Shown: positions 24,800 to 46,282 of the stretch, piece after piece
How the letters are laid out: the number at the start of each line of letters is the position of its first letter
How positions within the stretch are numbered: position 1 is the stretch's first letter
NCBI RefSeq assembly: GCF_019393635.1
Contig: NC_057867.1
Location: forward strand, 65,041,492 to 65,105,491
Source: Dromiciops gliroides
Lineage: Eukaryota > Chordata > Mammalia > Microbiotheria > Microbiotheriidae
Direction: 5' to 3'
Length of the DNA stretch: 64,000 nucleotides
Made by a program: the position numbers and the translations under genes
Notes under the pieces: generated by a model
Database searches by the model: none
The model's input: the letters and a program-made list of their open reading frames with translations, nothing else
What the model was told of the DNA's origin: nothing

Positions 24800-26345
24800 A
24801 TAATAGGGCTGGGTATTTATGTCAGTGCTTACTATATGCCAGTCACTACTAAATGTTGGTTATACAAGGAAAGGCAAAAAGAGCCCCCCCCCCCAAAAAA
24901 AAATTAATGGGGGAATCAACAGGCAAAGGAGTGTACAAATAAACATACAGAATAAAATGGAAATCAGCAACAGAGGGGGGCAATTGAAATAAGGCAGACC
25001 AGGAAAGGCTTTTTTAGAAGGTGGCATTTTAGCTGGAACTTGGGAAAGAAGCCAGGCAAGCCATAAGATGGAAGTGAGCAGGGAGACAACTCCAGGCATA
25101 GGAGGCTGGTAGTGAAAATGCCTAGAGGTGCCTTGTTCAGCAATAATCAGAGAGATTATTATTATTATTATTGGTCAGAGAGTGGAGGGGGTGGGGCTAT
25201 CAAAACCAACATGATTTTGTGTTCCAGAGGTAATGGAGCCATTAGCACTGGATGAATAGAAGAAAAGGCTCAGACCTGCTTTTTAGGTAAATAAAGGAGG
25301 ACTGAAGTGAGGAGAGACTTGAGGCAGCAAGAGCAATGAGCCAGTGAGAGGGCTGGCACCAACATGGTGGCAGTGTCAGGAGAGAAGGAGGCCTGTTGGG
25401 AGAGATGTTAAGAAGGTAGAATTGGCAGGATTTGGCAAACACTGAAGATGGGGAGTGAGAAAAGATTTAGGATGACACCTAAAGGGTGAGCCGGGGTGAC
25501 AGGATAGCGTTGCCTTCAGTAGGGAAGTTAGGAAGAGGAGGGGTTTGCAAGAAAGATAATGAGTTCAGTTTTAGATCTGTGCAGTTTATCTTGAGGATAC
25601 TGGGTTCAGGTTGTCTAATGGATAGTTGCTGATGTGAGACTTGAGGCCAGGAAAGGTTAGGACTGGATAAATCCATCTGAAATTCATCTGCATAGAGATA
25701 ATTGAATCCATGTGACATGGTGAGATCACCCTCTGGTGGTGATTAGCATAGAAGACGACCCACGAAAGAGCCTTGGAAGACACTCATGCTTACTAGGTGT
25801 GACGTGGATGAAGATCTACCAGAGGGGTCTCAGGATGGGTCAGACAAGCAGGAGGACAAGCAAAAGAGAGCAATGTCCCACAAATCTAGGGAGAAGAGGT
25901 GATATGTAGTGGCAAAGGTTAAAAAGATGAGAAGGGCTAAGACAGGAGATGCCATTAGGTTTTACAGTTAAATCATTAGTAACTTTGTAGAGACATATGG
26001 GAGTCATTTGCATAGAGCAGCTGTTGAACCCAGGAGAGCTGTGTGAGGAGAAGAGAGTCAGGGGCAAAGTGGCGGGGTCAGCCGTGACATGGATAATAAT
26101 GCAGCAAAGGAGACTCTGAAAGAACTGTGAGACAGGTCCCTCAATATTCCCGAATATGACCTGAACCAGATTAAAATGTAACTGGGGAATACTGAACTCT
26201 TAGACTTTAAAACTGTCAATATGTGGCCTGCAGGGAGTTTTGTATCTGCACTGGTGGCCCACATTTCTATTTGAATTTGCTAAGACTCCTCTAGAGCTTG
26301 ATGCCTGCAGTTTACAGGTGCAACAAGCAGATTACTCACTTCACT
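24800..26345 (-). mobile_element. L2-type LINE with readable RT motifs, antisense (copy 1)
   Basis: On the minus strand the fragment reads from RT to 3' end. At 26264-26058 there is WFRSYSGILRDLSHSSFRVS, like the L2 motif 'WFRSYLSGR-FRVS'. At 25718-25660 there is SHGFNYLYADEFQMDLSSP, like the RT catalytic YADD region 'HGFNYHLYADDTQIYLS', with E for the second D. The 3' phrases follow down to 24800. Stops and frameshifts break it. Confidence 0.65.
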
Positions 26346-26377
26346 CAGGACTTGAGGCAGGTAGATTAACCAGAAAG

Positions 26378-27345
26378 CTATTGCAGCACATTATGTGTAT
26401 GGTGATGAGGACCTGTACTAGCATAGTGACAGTCAGATGAGAGAAGGCAAATGTGTGTATACACAGACACACATATATACATACGTGTATGTATATAATG
26501 TAAAGGTAGAAACAATTGAGCAAGTGTAAAGATTTTGAGTATGACATCAAGGTTGGAAGCAGAGATAACCAGGAAGATGGTTCTGCCCTCAGCAGTAGTA
26601 GGGTAGCTCAGTAGAGGGGAGGATTTGGGGGAAAGACGAGTTTTGTCTCGGACAGGTTGAATTTGAGATATCTTTAAGATGACATCCCGTGTGATATGCC
26701 AAAGAGGCAACTGGAGATCAGGAGAGAGGTTCATGTTAGCTAAATACATTTGAGAATTATCAGCATAGAGAAATCCGTGGGAGTTGTTGGGATCACTAAG
26801 TGCAATAGGATAGACAAGGAGAAGCCAAGGAGAGAGCTTTGGGGACACCCACAGCTAGTAGGCATGACTTGGATCCAGCAAAGAAGCCTTGGGAAGGAGC
26901 AGTCAGGTAGGAGGATAACCAGGAGAGAGAAATGTTTGCTGAAAACTTAAGTGTCAAGCAAAAGAGGGTTTGGGGCAGTGACAGGCACAGAAAGCTTCAA
27001 AAGAATGAGGATTGGGAAAAGGGCCATTTAGATCTGGTGATTTCTGAATCATTACTAACTTTGGAGTGAGCACTCTCTATTGGATGGTAAGGTCAGAAGC
27101 CAGACTGCAGAGGGTTGAGGAGAGGAGAGGTACTAACGGTAGCTAGCTTTCCCAAGGAATTTAGTCACGAAAGCGAGGAGAGAGATATGGAGATGGTAGC
27201 ATCAAATGAGGGTTTTTTTCAGGATGGGGGAAGACATGGCTTTGCTTCTTGACAGCAAGAAAGCATCTAGTAGATTGGGAGATATTGAAGATTGAGAAAG
27301 TGGGCAGTTTGCTGGAGAAGATGGGATGGAATGGATTGAGGGTAC
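26378..27345 (-). mobile_element. L2-type LINE RT fragment, antisense (copy 2)
   Basis: A second RT fragment in the same orientation. The minus frame at 26848-26700 reads SHGFLYADNSQMYLANMNLS, again the YADD region with N for the second D. The + strand then has 'ggggcagtgacaggcac', 'agaatgaggattgggaaaa' and 'gtcagaagccagactgca', the upstream part of the same family. The left end near 26378-26560 includes a small (ca/ta)n patch. Confidence 0.6.
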
Positions 27346-27523
27346 ATAACATCTTTTACAGCTGACCCATTTTCTTCACTAATATCAGAAACACCTAAGT
27401 TTGAACCCTCACCACCTCTCAGTTGGGTATTTGGATAATTTTCCAATAATTCAATTCCTAATATGGGTAGTTGGATAATTCATTACCTGCTTGAAGCTGA
27501 TCAACAAGTATTTTTTTTTTTTA

Positions 27524-27659
27524 GTGAGGCAATTGGGGTTAAGTGACTTGCCCAGGGTCACACAGCTAGTAAGTGTTAAGTGTCTGAAGCCGGATTTGAA
27601 CTCAGGTCCTCCTGAATCCAGGGCCGGTGCTCTATCCACTGTGCCACCTAGCTGCCCCT
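27524..27659 (-). mobile_element. WSINE1-like SINE
   Basis: Full antisense copy with poly-T tail. The target-site duplication ctgatcaacaagtat lies on both sides. Confidence 0.95.
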
Positions 27660-27873
27660 GATCAACAAGTATTAAGTATTGGCCTACTATATGCCAGCGC
27701 CTGGGAATACAAGGACAAAGAATGGTCTAATCCCTGCTTGGAATGAGCTATTATTTTCTCACATTCCCCAGAGAGACTGCCTCCTCTAATTGGGAAGTCA
27801 GGTCTATATCAAATAAATACAGCAACACAGTATAAAGTTGATAAATGTGTCTATACACCAAGAACTTAAATAC

Positions 27874-28168
27874 TAGGTGGTGCAGTGGATAGAGCGTTGA
27901 CCCTGAACTTGGGAGGACCAGGGTTCAAATCTCACCTCAGACACTGTGACCTTCAGCAAGTCACTTAACTCTGATTACCTTAAAACATAGGGGACCATCT
28001 CCAGTCGTCCTGATGTACATCTTGCCACTGGACCCAGATGGCTCTGGAGGACAGAGTGAGGCTGGTGACCTTGCACAGCCCTCTTTCACTTAAATCCAAT
28101 TCACTGCAAGTCATGACATCACCTGAGGTCATGGTCCCCTTTGAGAACAAAGGACAAGCAACAACAAC
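27874..28168 (+). mobile_element. MAR1-type SINE with RTE-like tail
   Basis: A diverged tRNA-like head (taggtggtgcagtggatag) is followed by the long tail 'ccactggacccagatggctc' ... 'gaggtcatggtcccctttga' and an (aac)n end. From memory this is the marsupial MAR1 composite, whose tail matches an RTE LINE. Confidence 0.75.
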
Positions 28169-28419
28169 AGATACAAGGTAGTTTGGGAGCAAGGGCACTA
28201 GTAGTTGGGGAAGGAGTGGGGATCAGGAAAAACTTCATGCCAAATATGATGCCCGAGCTTCATCTTAAATCCAGAGAGGAACTCTGGCAGAGGCCCATCC
28301 TAGACTTGGGACTGGCCCACACAAAGGCACAAAAAGGAGCAGGATGTACGCACAGGTCACTAATGTCCAATGAGGCTGGAAGAGTTAGAGCCATGTTGTG
28401 TAGGGCTTTAAAAGCTAAG

Positions 28420-28568
28420 TAGGTGGTGCAGTGGCTAGAGCACCGGCCCTGGATTCAGGAGGAGCTGAATTCAAATTCGGCCTCAGACACTTACCACTTA
28501 CTAGCTGTGTGACCCTGGGCAAGTCACTTAACCTCCATTGCCTCACAAAACAAAATTAAAAACAAAAA
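28420..28568 (+). mobile_element. WSINE1-like SINE, 5' truncated by a few bases
   Basis: It starts at aggtggtgcagtggc. The flanks duplicate aaaagctaagtag (28410 and 28566). Confidence 0.93.
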
Positions 28569-28927
28569 GCTAAGTAGGCGAGTTCATATGTGAATCTAGA
28601 GATCTTCAAAGAGCTTTTGTTTCTATAAGTTATGTCTATCAATATTTACTGTTCGAAGAATTAAAACATCTTCATATTAAGAAAATAGTTTTGACCTCAT
28701 GGACCCTCAGGGCTTCCTGGAACACATTTATGCTATTGCCCTAATACAGGTCGTCAAGCCCATTGCTGATCTAAGTGATGAAGGCCTCTCAATATATGCG
28801 AAATTTAAAGCTATCTAATCTAACTTTCTAGGCTTATTACTTAATATTCCCCTTTATGCAAATAGCACAAGCAAATTTTGCATGGGAGTAGAAAAGCACC
28901 GGGTTTCTTTCAAGAATAGTCCATTCT

Positions 28928-29077
28928 GGGGCAGCTAGGTGGCGCAGTGGATAGAGCACCGGCCCTGGATTCAGGAGGACCTGAGTTCAAATTCAGCCTC
29001 AGACACTTGACACTTAGTAGCTGTGTGACCCTGAGCAAGTCACTTAACCCCCATTGCCCTGCCAAAAAAAAAAAAAA
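28928..29077 (+). mobile_element. WSINE1-like SINE
   Basis: Full copy with an A14 tail. The imperfect target-site duplication is a(a/g)tagtccatt(c/t)t. Confidence 0.94.
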
Positions 29078-29179
29078 GAGTAGTCCATTTTGAATGAACC
29101 TAAAATTGATTGTAGTCATATTGGATAAGGCTGGAAAGGGTGGGGGGAGGAAGGAAGGAAGCCTTAAATGTCTTGCAAA

Positions 29180-30050
29180 GTTGTTTGACCTTTATTTACT
29201 AGGAAACCACTGCAGACTTTTGGACCTGGCCAGGCACTGTGTCAAGCATGGGGGGGGGGGGGGAGGTTTGCAAAAAAAGATAGAAGATAGTCCCTGCTCT
29301 CAAGCTCACAATCTAAAAAGAGAGACAAGATGGAAATAACTTACAAACAAGCTGCCTACAAGATAGATTAGAGAAACTCAACACAGAGACAGCACTAGAA
29401 GTAAGGGAGATCAGGAAAGGCTTCCTGTAGAAGGTGGGATCTTAGCTGGGGCTTCAGGGAAGTCAGGATGCAAAGGTGAAGGAGCGCATTCCATGCATGG
29501 GGGGCAGCCAGTGAAAATGGTTAGAGCCAAGATGAGGGTCTTGTTCAAGGACCAGTCAAGAGGCTCATGGTACCAGATCAGGGGATGGGATGTGGGGTGA
29601 GGTGGAATGTAAGGTCTGGGAAGACCTGGGGGGGGGTGTCCTGGTTTTTAAGGGCTTTGAATGCCAATCAGGATTTGAAATTTGATCCTCAAGGAGATAA
29701 GGAGCCACTGGAGTTTCTGGGGTAGGGGATAGGAGGTAATGTGGTCAGCTCTGCACTTTAGGAAGATCAATTTGACAGCTGAGTCGGGGATGGACTCTGA
29801 GAACCGGGAGAGACTAGACAGGGTAACCAATGAACAGGCTATTACAATAGTCTAGATGGGAGGTGATGAGAGCTTACACCAGAGTGGTGGCAGTGTCAGA
29901 AGAGAGCTAAGTGAAATAGTATATAGAGAGGAGGGCCCATCCAGAGCTCTGTGGGACATCCACCTTTCCTGGAAGATTCAGCAATGGTGACTGAGAAGGA
30001 GCAGGTCAGATAGGAAACCAGGATAGAGTAGTGTCAGGAAAACCTAGGGG
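29180..30050 (-). mobile_element. L2-type LINE, antisense
   Basis: The 3' phrases 'ggcttcctgtagaaggtgg', 'agggctttgaatgccaatc', 'tgagtcggggatggactctg' and 'caatagtctagatgggagg' are in the order of the other copies. A G-run (13 G) at 29250-29263 sits near the 3' end. Confidence 0.6.
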
Positions 30051-30054
30051 GATT

Positions 30055-30280
30055 TGTTGTTGAATCATTTTAGTCATGTCTGACTCTGTGACCTCATTTG
30101 GGGTTTTCTTGGCAAAGATACTGGAGTGATTTGCCATTTCCTTCTCTAATGGATTAGGGCAAACAGAGGTTAAGTGACTTGCCCAGGGTTGCATAGCTAG
30201 TGAAATGTCTAAGGCCAGATTTGAACTTAGGTCTTCCTTACTCTGGGTCCAGCGCTCTATCCACTGACCTACCCAGCTGC
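30055..30280 (-). mobile_element. MAR1-type SINE
   Basis: It starts ttgttgttgaatcattttag and includes 'ggggttttcttggcaaagat' and 'ttgccatttccttctc', then a tRNA-derived head read in antisense. Confidence 0.75.
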
Positions 30281-30299
30281 TTTCCCCAAAAGGAGCAAT

Positions 30300-30539
30300 T
30301 TGTTGTTTTTCAGTCATGTTCCATTCTTCATGACCCCATTTGGGGTTTTCTTGGCAAAGATACTGGAGTGGTTTGCCATGTCCTCCAGCTCATTTTACAG
30401 ATGAGGAAACTGAGGCAAACAGGGTGAAGTGACTTGCCCAGGGTCACACAGTAAGTATCTGAAGCTGGATTTGGGCTCAAGAAGATGAGTCTTCCTGATT
30501 TATCTGGTGCTCTATCCACTGTGCCACCTAGCTGCCCCT
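30300..30539 (-). mobile_element. MAR1-type SINE, second copy
   Basis: Tandem with the preceding copy and sharing 'tggggttttcttggcaaaga' and 'tgaggaaactgaggcaaaca'. It ends gccacctagctgcccc. Confidence 0.75.
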
Positions 30540-30945
30540 AGAGAGAAGAGGTAATCAAAGATGATGGTAGACAATGTCAAAGCTGCAGAGATGAAGATTG
30601 AGGATAAAAAAAAGAGTTAGAGGAAAGGAAGGACATGGAATGATAACTAGTAGTGATGAATGGATTGTGAAGGGGGTTTTGAGGGTGTAGGTGACATGGG
30701 CATGTTTGAAGACAATAGAGAAGTAACCAGTACACAGAGAATGAAATGAGAGTTGGGATGATAGAGGGGACAGTCCCCTAGAGAACATGAGATAGAATGG
30801 CATCGTCTGTGCATACAGAAGAGTGTGTGATGGTAAGGACAAGGGCCACCTTATGTGAGACAGGTGAAGGAGAAGATAGTGGCAGAAGGCATCTGGATGA
30901 TGTGAGATGAGAAGGCTCTCTTGGGGAAGGCCCCCTTTTTAGGCT
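30540..30945 (-). mobile_element. L2-type LINE continuation, antisense
   Basis: This continues the element of 29180-30050 past the two SINEs. 'gatggtagacaatgtcaaag' is the complement of the RT block reading F-D-x-V-x-H, and the minus frame has LCSFDIVYHHL. Confidence 0.5.
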
Positions 30946-30984
30946 ATTGCCCTAATGCAGGTCATCAAGACCATTGCAGTAACC

Positions 30985-31400
30985 TCCTTTACGTTTCTGC
31001 AGTCTTCCCTTCATGCTGCTCCCAGAGTAATGCTGGATCCTGTCACAAAATTCCTTTGCAAAATCTCAAGTGATTTCCTGTTGCTTTCTAAGTCAAGTGG
31101 AAACTGACTATAGCTTAAGGCTCCCCATGATCTGGTACGAATTGCCCTTTCCAACTTTATCTCCTACTTCCATATATGTATTGGACATTCCAGCCAAAGT
31201 CTATCCTCTGCCACCCAAACGTGTACTGCTTGTCCATTTCCATGCTTTTGCTCAGACTTCCCTATACCTGGCCTGCTCTTCCCTACTATATTTGCTTGTT
31301 GATATGCTTCCCTACCCAATGGCTCCTTCCAGTAGCCTTCCCTGAGCCTCCCTTCAGACTATACAAGGACTATTTTAAAAATCCATAATGCTTATGTTTA
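30985..31400 (+). mobile_element. L2 LINE 3' portion, sense
   Basis: Sense-strand L2 phrases appear in order: 'ctccccatgatctggtacg', 'caactttatctcctacttcc', 'ccatttccatgcttttgct', 'tatacctggcctgctcttcc' and 'agccttccctgagcctccc'. Confidence 0.65.
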
Positions 31401-31482
31401 ATAATATGTTATAGCTGTTTGGGTTAGTGTCTTTTCTCCTGAACCCTTAAGTTCCTCCTTGATAGAAGGGAACTATTTCTTT

Positions 31483-31658
31483 CTTTTTTTTTAAACGTTC
31501 TTTTTTTGTTTTGTTTTGTTTTTGCTGGGCATTGAGGGTTAAGTGACTTGCCCAGGGTCACACAGCTAGTAAATGTCAAGTGTCTGAGGCCGCCTTTGAA
31601 CTCAGGTCCTCCTGATTCCAGGGCCAGTGCTTTATCCACTGCGCCACCTGGCTGCCCC
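31483..31658 (-). mobile_element. WSINE1-like SINE
   Basis: Full antisense copy plus long T-rich tail. The exact duplication gaagggaactatttctt borders it. Confidence 0.95.
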
Positions 31659-31847
31659 GGAAGGGAACTATTTCTTAGCTAAATTTTACCATATCATAAT
31701 TCTTTGTACAAGATAGCACTTAAATGCCTGTTTTTTTTTCTGATATAAATGCTGGTTATCTTTTGGATCCCAGCTGGTTTGGTACCATCAAGTTCTTTGG
31801 AACATTATAAAGGATCTTAAGGTTACTGTTCATTAAGATTTGAGGTT

Positions 31848-32005
31848 GGGGCAGCTAGATGGCGCAGTGGATAAAGCAGTGGCCCTGGAGTCAGGAATAC
31901 CTGAGTTCAAATCCGGCCTCAGACACTTAACACTTACTAGCTGTGTGACCCTGGGCAAGTCACTTGACCCCAATTGCCCCACTAAAAAAAAACAAAACAA
32001 AAAAT
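31848..32005 (+). mobile_element. WSINE1-like SINE
   Basis: Full copy flanked by aagat(t/a)tgaggtt. Confidence 0.94.
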
Positions 32006-32754
32006 AAGATATGAGGTTCTACTGAAAACTTGGATTGCAGGAGTAGATATCCAGACCAGGAGAGTTAGCATCAGATCAGTAAAGCAAGCGAACGGCATGG
32101 AGCTGACTTTCTTACTCCCTCTGTCCTCCCAAAATTTGGCCCTTTCTCCTCATGACCCAGCCGTGCCACGAAGGCCCACCAAACATGTAAAACCTTGAGA
32201 GTGTAGATTAGGGGAAGACTGTGCTCATTAGAGCTTCCATGTTCTCTCCAGTGTAAGCCCCACACTTGTCTGCCAGGTGCTGGATGTGGCCCTCACTGAG
32301 TTGCAAATCTATTGAAGAATATCTTTTTCCTGCCCACCCACCGTGGCTGCTATGTGTAGGGCATTTCCCAAGACCTAGAGCTGGAAAGAGCCTTGGAAAT
32401 CACTTCAATCCTTCCTATTTTTCAGGTAAGGAATCTGAGACCCAGTGAGGTTAAGTGATTGCTCACCTTCGCCCATGTGAGTGACATAAGACTTGTGGAA
32501 CATGAATGTGGTTGAAGCATGGGGAGAATAATCCTAGCTAGCAGGTCATAAGCCTTCCTAGCTGAGTGACTAAGGGCAGATCTAGTCTACTTTCTGTCAA
32601 TTCCTAGGCAGCTAAGCTGGTATGGATCTTACGGGAGGATAGCCAATACTGGTTCCCAATCAGAATGTGCTCCCTAGGGGTACAATGTTCACCACTTTGA
32701 CTACATGAAGATTTGGCTGCAAGCCAGTAGTTTCCAATGTGTGTGGATCTCTGT

Positions 32755-32990
32755 GAATTCCCCGGCATTCTTGGGCCACAGACTCAGGAGGGCTTGGGTT
32801 CAAATCCTACCCTTGAAATGAGCTAGATGACCATGGGCAAAGTCAGTGCTCTAAATATCAGTTTGCTCATCTCTCAAGTGGGCGTAAGAATATCTGTAGG
32901 GCCATCAAGCACTACAGGGCCGTTCCCTATTCACTGAGGTTCAAATGAGGTAATGTGTAGAACATGCTTTGGAAACTTGAAAGCAGTCAA
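32755..32990 (+). mobile_element. MIR SINE
   Basis: 'cttgggttcaaatcctaccc', 'gatgaccatgggcaaagtca' and 'tttgctcatctctcaagtg' are in MIR order. A short antisense MIR scrap lies at 32415-32480. Confidence 0.65.
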
Positions 32991-33094
32991 GCATTCAAGC
33001 CTTACCCTGTGCCAAGAACACATGGGAAATAAAGCTGGAAAAACAAAGAAAGGCAAAAGCAGCCTGTGCTTTAATAGAGGAGACCACTAATAAA

Positions 33095-33765
33095 TAGGTA
33101 TATCTGAGACATGGCACATATCACAGATGGTATCACTTTGGGGATTTGCCTCAGGATCATGATTTCCTCCTCCAACGGCCATTTCTGCAAGTAGCAGTGC
33201 TGGCCTGGGTATTCAAGGACAACTTGGATCGATTCAGATACTAGATGACTAGTATCTGGGGAGCAGATGTCTTTGAGACATGCCACTTTCTTATGGTCTG
33301 GCTGGTAGCTGGGGGCAGAACATGGCACTTCTTCAAACTGCACTTATGCCCCCTGTCAATCAAAGTAAAAACCAGCACATGAAGTTGATTCCTAGGGAGT
33401 GGGATGAAAGAAAATGGGAGGGTTTATTAAAACTTTGGCTACAGTCAAGGACATGACTCGGAACTCTTAAATTGCTGAACAAACTCAGGTAGGTTGAATG
33501 GCTACAGTTGCCTGGACTATTTCACAAACAGGCATGGATCCACGGCACTGAAAGCCAATGGAAATCCTGCCCTCCTGGAGTTCAGAAGGAGGTAACATCT
33601 TCCATTATTCCTTGCCATTTGGAGTTGGTTCCTTGGACTAAAGGGGTTTTGTGTAAATATTGAATAAACTAGTGAATGCTGAAAGCAACTGATGCATTTA
33701 AGGGAAGAATCTGTGATTCCAAGGAAACATGGAAAGGGAGTTAGGGGCAACAGGACAATGGTACT
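33095..33765. other. Unique sequence, no gene recognised
   Basis: No exon or named repeat is seen. The first bases (33000-33090) resemble an antisense L2-type 3' end. Confidence 0.35.
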
Positions 33766-33768
33766 TGG

Positions 33769-33967
33769 GGGAGAGATAGGTGTCTCAAATATGATCTTTG
33801 TGAAGAGGGATTAGTCTTTTTTTGTTTGTTTTTTGGTGAGGCAATTGGGGTTAAGTGACTTGCCCAGGGCCACAGCTAGTAAGTGTCAAGGTCTGAGGCC
33901 AGATTTGAACCCAGGTCCTCTTGAATCCAGGGCCAGTGCTCTATCCACTGTGCCACCTAGCTGCCCC
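33769..33967 (-). mobile_element. WSINE1-like SINE with extra 3' sequence inside the duplication
   Basis: The exact 17-bp duplication aggacaatggtacttgg lies at 33752-33768 and 33968-33984. The SINE body (33835-33967) and T-rich tail do not fill the space. About 45 bp of unrelated sequence (33769-33812) sits between the tail and the left duplication. Confidence 0.85.
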
Positions 33968-33984
33968 AGGACAATGGTACTTGG

Positions 33985-35060
33985 ATACCTAAGGGGTCTG
34001 GATGAACAGGGCTGGTTGGTTTCCCATGTCCAAGGTCACATACAACAAAGTGTTAGTCAACTGGGAAACTGGGACCTTCCAGGTATAGAATATCCAAAGA
34101 AATGGGGTTACAGGGCAGAAGTAAGGGTGGCAGCAGACTAAGAAGAAACATCTAGGATCTAGACAACTTTTTGGATGGGGGAAAGGTAGGCCAGAAACAG
34201 CTGAGCTTTGGGGTTTGGTTTTGTCTTCCAAACTGTGACACACACCCCTGCTTGCGAGTCTCTTAGTAATCTTTGCTTTAGAGAGGCAGGGTTGGGTTGA
34301 TGAGTGAGGTGTAGAATTGAGCTCAGAAGTTTCTCTGGGTTCCCCAAATTGTCTAATACAGGGCTCTTTTCTGTGTAATAGGATGGGGTTGTCCATTCAG
34401 AACCCTAATTAGTATCACCAGGCAGAACAGAATGAAGGTAGTCTAGGATCCCTGGATAGGAAGGTCTATGATTTTCACTGGAGCAGGAGCCCTAAGAGAT
34501 TTCTGTTAGCCATTGAAACAATCCAGAGGACTCTAGAACCCTGATTGCCATCAGAGTTCAGAGCAACTGGCTGACATCCTTCAAGTGTAGAAGATCTCGT
34601 GGTGAAGCTTCTTTGCAACTGTCATTCTAGCATCATGGGGGAACCAAGGTGGTAAAGCATTGTCAGTTGACTTTCATTTGCCAGTGATTAGAGAAGCACT
34701 GAGTCCAAGGGGAGAAGGAGGGTGGGAATGGAATCTTTATCCAATCAACCCCAAATCACTTTCTTCAAAGCAGTGAAATAGAGGTTGCGATGGAGAGCAG
34801 ACATTTGTGAGAGAAGGGTGGTCACTCCTGGTTAGGAGGTAAGATAGTGAGAGTGTGTTGGGGAACTGTATGCTTACGTGTTTGAACCTGCCTCTAAAGC
34901 TTTAGCCTTTTCTGGTGACTGCACCGATTCTCTGTTTCTGTCATACCCTGATGTGTCAGCATTATCATGGGTCAAGTCAACTTTAGGCTCAGATAGCTTG
35001 AAGAAAAGGGGAAATAGTGGCAAAAAGACATGTAAGGCAGGTGATATAATAGTTTTGGTG
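33985..35060. other. Unique sequence, no gene recognised
   Basis: Nothing identifiable; no island, exon or clear repeat. Confidence 0.35.
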
Positions 35061-35079
35061 GGCAATGGTGAGAATCTAT

Positions 35080-36190
35080 AGCAGAAAATGGGACTAGAAA
35101 GGCCAAGATAAGTCCTAGAGATATTGAAGATAATAAAACTGGCACCCATTGGCTATGAGAGAGCCAAAGGGAACTCCACAGTTTTAAATGGGTGTTTGGG
35201 TAAATGGTGGTACCACTAAGCTAGTGAAGTCAGAAGGATGAGAAGGTTTAAATGGAGGAAACGATAAGCCCAGTTTTATATATGTTGATTTGGGGGCATC
35301 TCTCGGACATCCAAGTGAAGCTGCTCTTACACATAGTTGTAGATAAAAGATTGGAGCTCAGAAGGGAGGCCTTGGAATCCGTGCTCGGGGAGTAAATGAG
35401 CTTGTCCTGGGAAAGAGTATATATAGAGAAAAGAGTATATTTAGAATCAATAGACAAAAGCTTGGGAAATAGCAACGGTAAGGAGTTCAGATGATAGGAG
35501 CCAGTGAAAAAGACCTAGAAGCAGTGGTTAGAGAGCTAGGAAAGCACCCCATGAGCATATGTGATGCCAAGGAGGAGAAAATACTAGTAGGGAGGTGGTC
35601 AATGTTATGCTACAGAGAAGTCTGGGAGGGTGAGAACTAGAAAACAAACCTTTGGAATTATGTAACCTCAGAACAATTTCATTAGAGTGGTAGGTGTTGA
35701 AGTCTGATCACAATAGCTTGAGTTGAGAGTGGATAATGAAGAAGTTTGACAGTGAAGGAAAGGGAATGGCCAAGTGGAATAGTAGTTTGATGGGGAAGCA
35801 GGGTCAAGAGAAGGCTTTTAGGGTGAAATAGACATGGACGTGTTTTAGGTAGATGGGAAAGATGAAAGATTCAGGAGAGGTGATGATTACAAGATCCCAG
35901 GAGAGGCAGGAGTGAGTGGGATCGAGGGCATATGATAGAGAAATTAACATTAGTGATGGATGCTAATGTTGAAGGACAGATTGGGCTATGAAGCTGATTT
36001 TAAAAAGAGGTGGGTAGTTAAGGGACTTCAGGTCAGATGGTCTCAGTCTTCTGAATGAATCCGGAGGGTGTAACTGTAGGAAATGGGGGCATGTTTAAGT
36101 GTGAGAGGGGAGGAAAAAAAGATTGGAATGATTGCTTTGGGGAATGAGAATTGATAAGGAAGAATAAAAGGAATGTCAAGCAGTAATGCA
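35080..36190 (-). mobile_element. L2-type LINE, antisense, decayed
   Basis: A/G-rich + strand with recurring family phrases ('ctcggacatccaagtgaag', 'gattggagctcagaagg', 'gtggtcaatgttatgctaca'). No RT frame is readable. Confidence 0.5.
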
Positions 36191-36300
36191 TTGTAATGGG
36201 CCACAGAATCAGCTCAGTTTAAATAGGTTTTAATAATCCAGGCAGGATGAGGCTATAGGGCAAGACTGATCTTACTCATTACTCTTTGCACTTTCCTTAG

Positions 36301-36337
36301 CTCCATCTAACTGCGCAGAAGCAAAGGAGACAAGCTG

Positions 36338-36367
<30 letters not shown>
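36301..36367 (+). CDS. KRAB-ZNF gene, leader exon with start codon
   Basis: The acceptor is actttccttag|ctcc at 36300/36301 and the donor is tcccag|gtgagc at 36367/36368. The ATG at 36338 opens MTGALTARSQ, ten codons that end exactly at the donor in phase 0. The KRAB-A exon begins in phase 0, so the join is in frame (SQ|ELVTF). From memory, mammalian KRAB-ZNF proteins often begin with a short leader exon ending near '-ARSQ' or similar before 'ELVTF'. Bases 36301-36337 would be 5'UTR. The start context is weak (C at -3). The non-coding first exon and promoter were not found. Confidence 0.82.

Positions 36368-46282
<9,915 letters not shown>

Noticed and set aside
26378-26848. 156-codon minus frame as a gene
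   Set aside because: It is a remnant of L2-type reverse transcriptase (FLYADN) that runs into a CA/TA microsatellite and is not a host gene.
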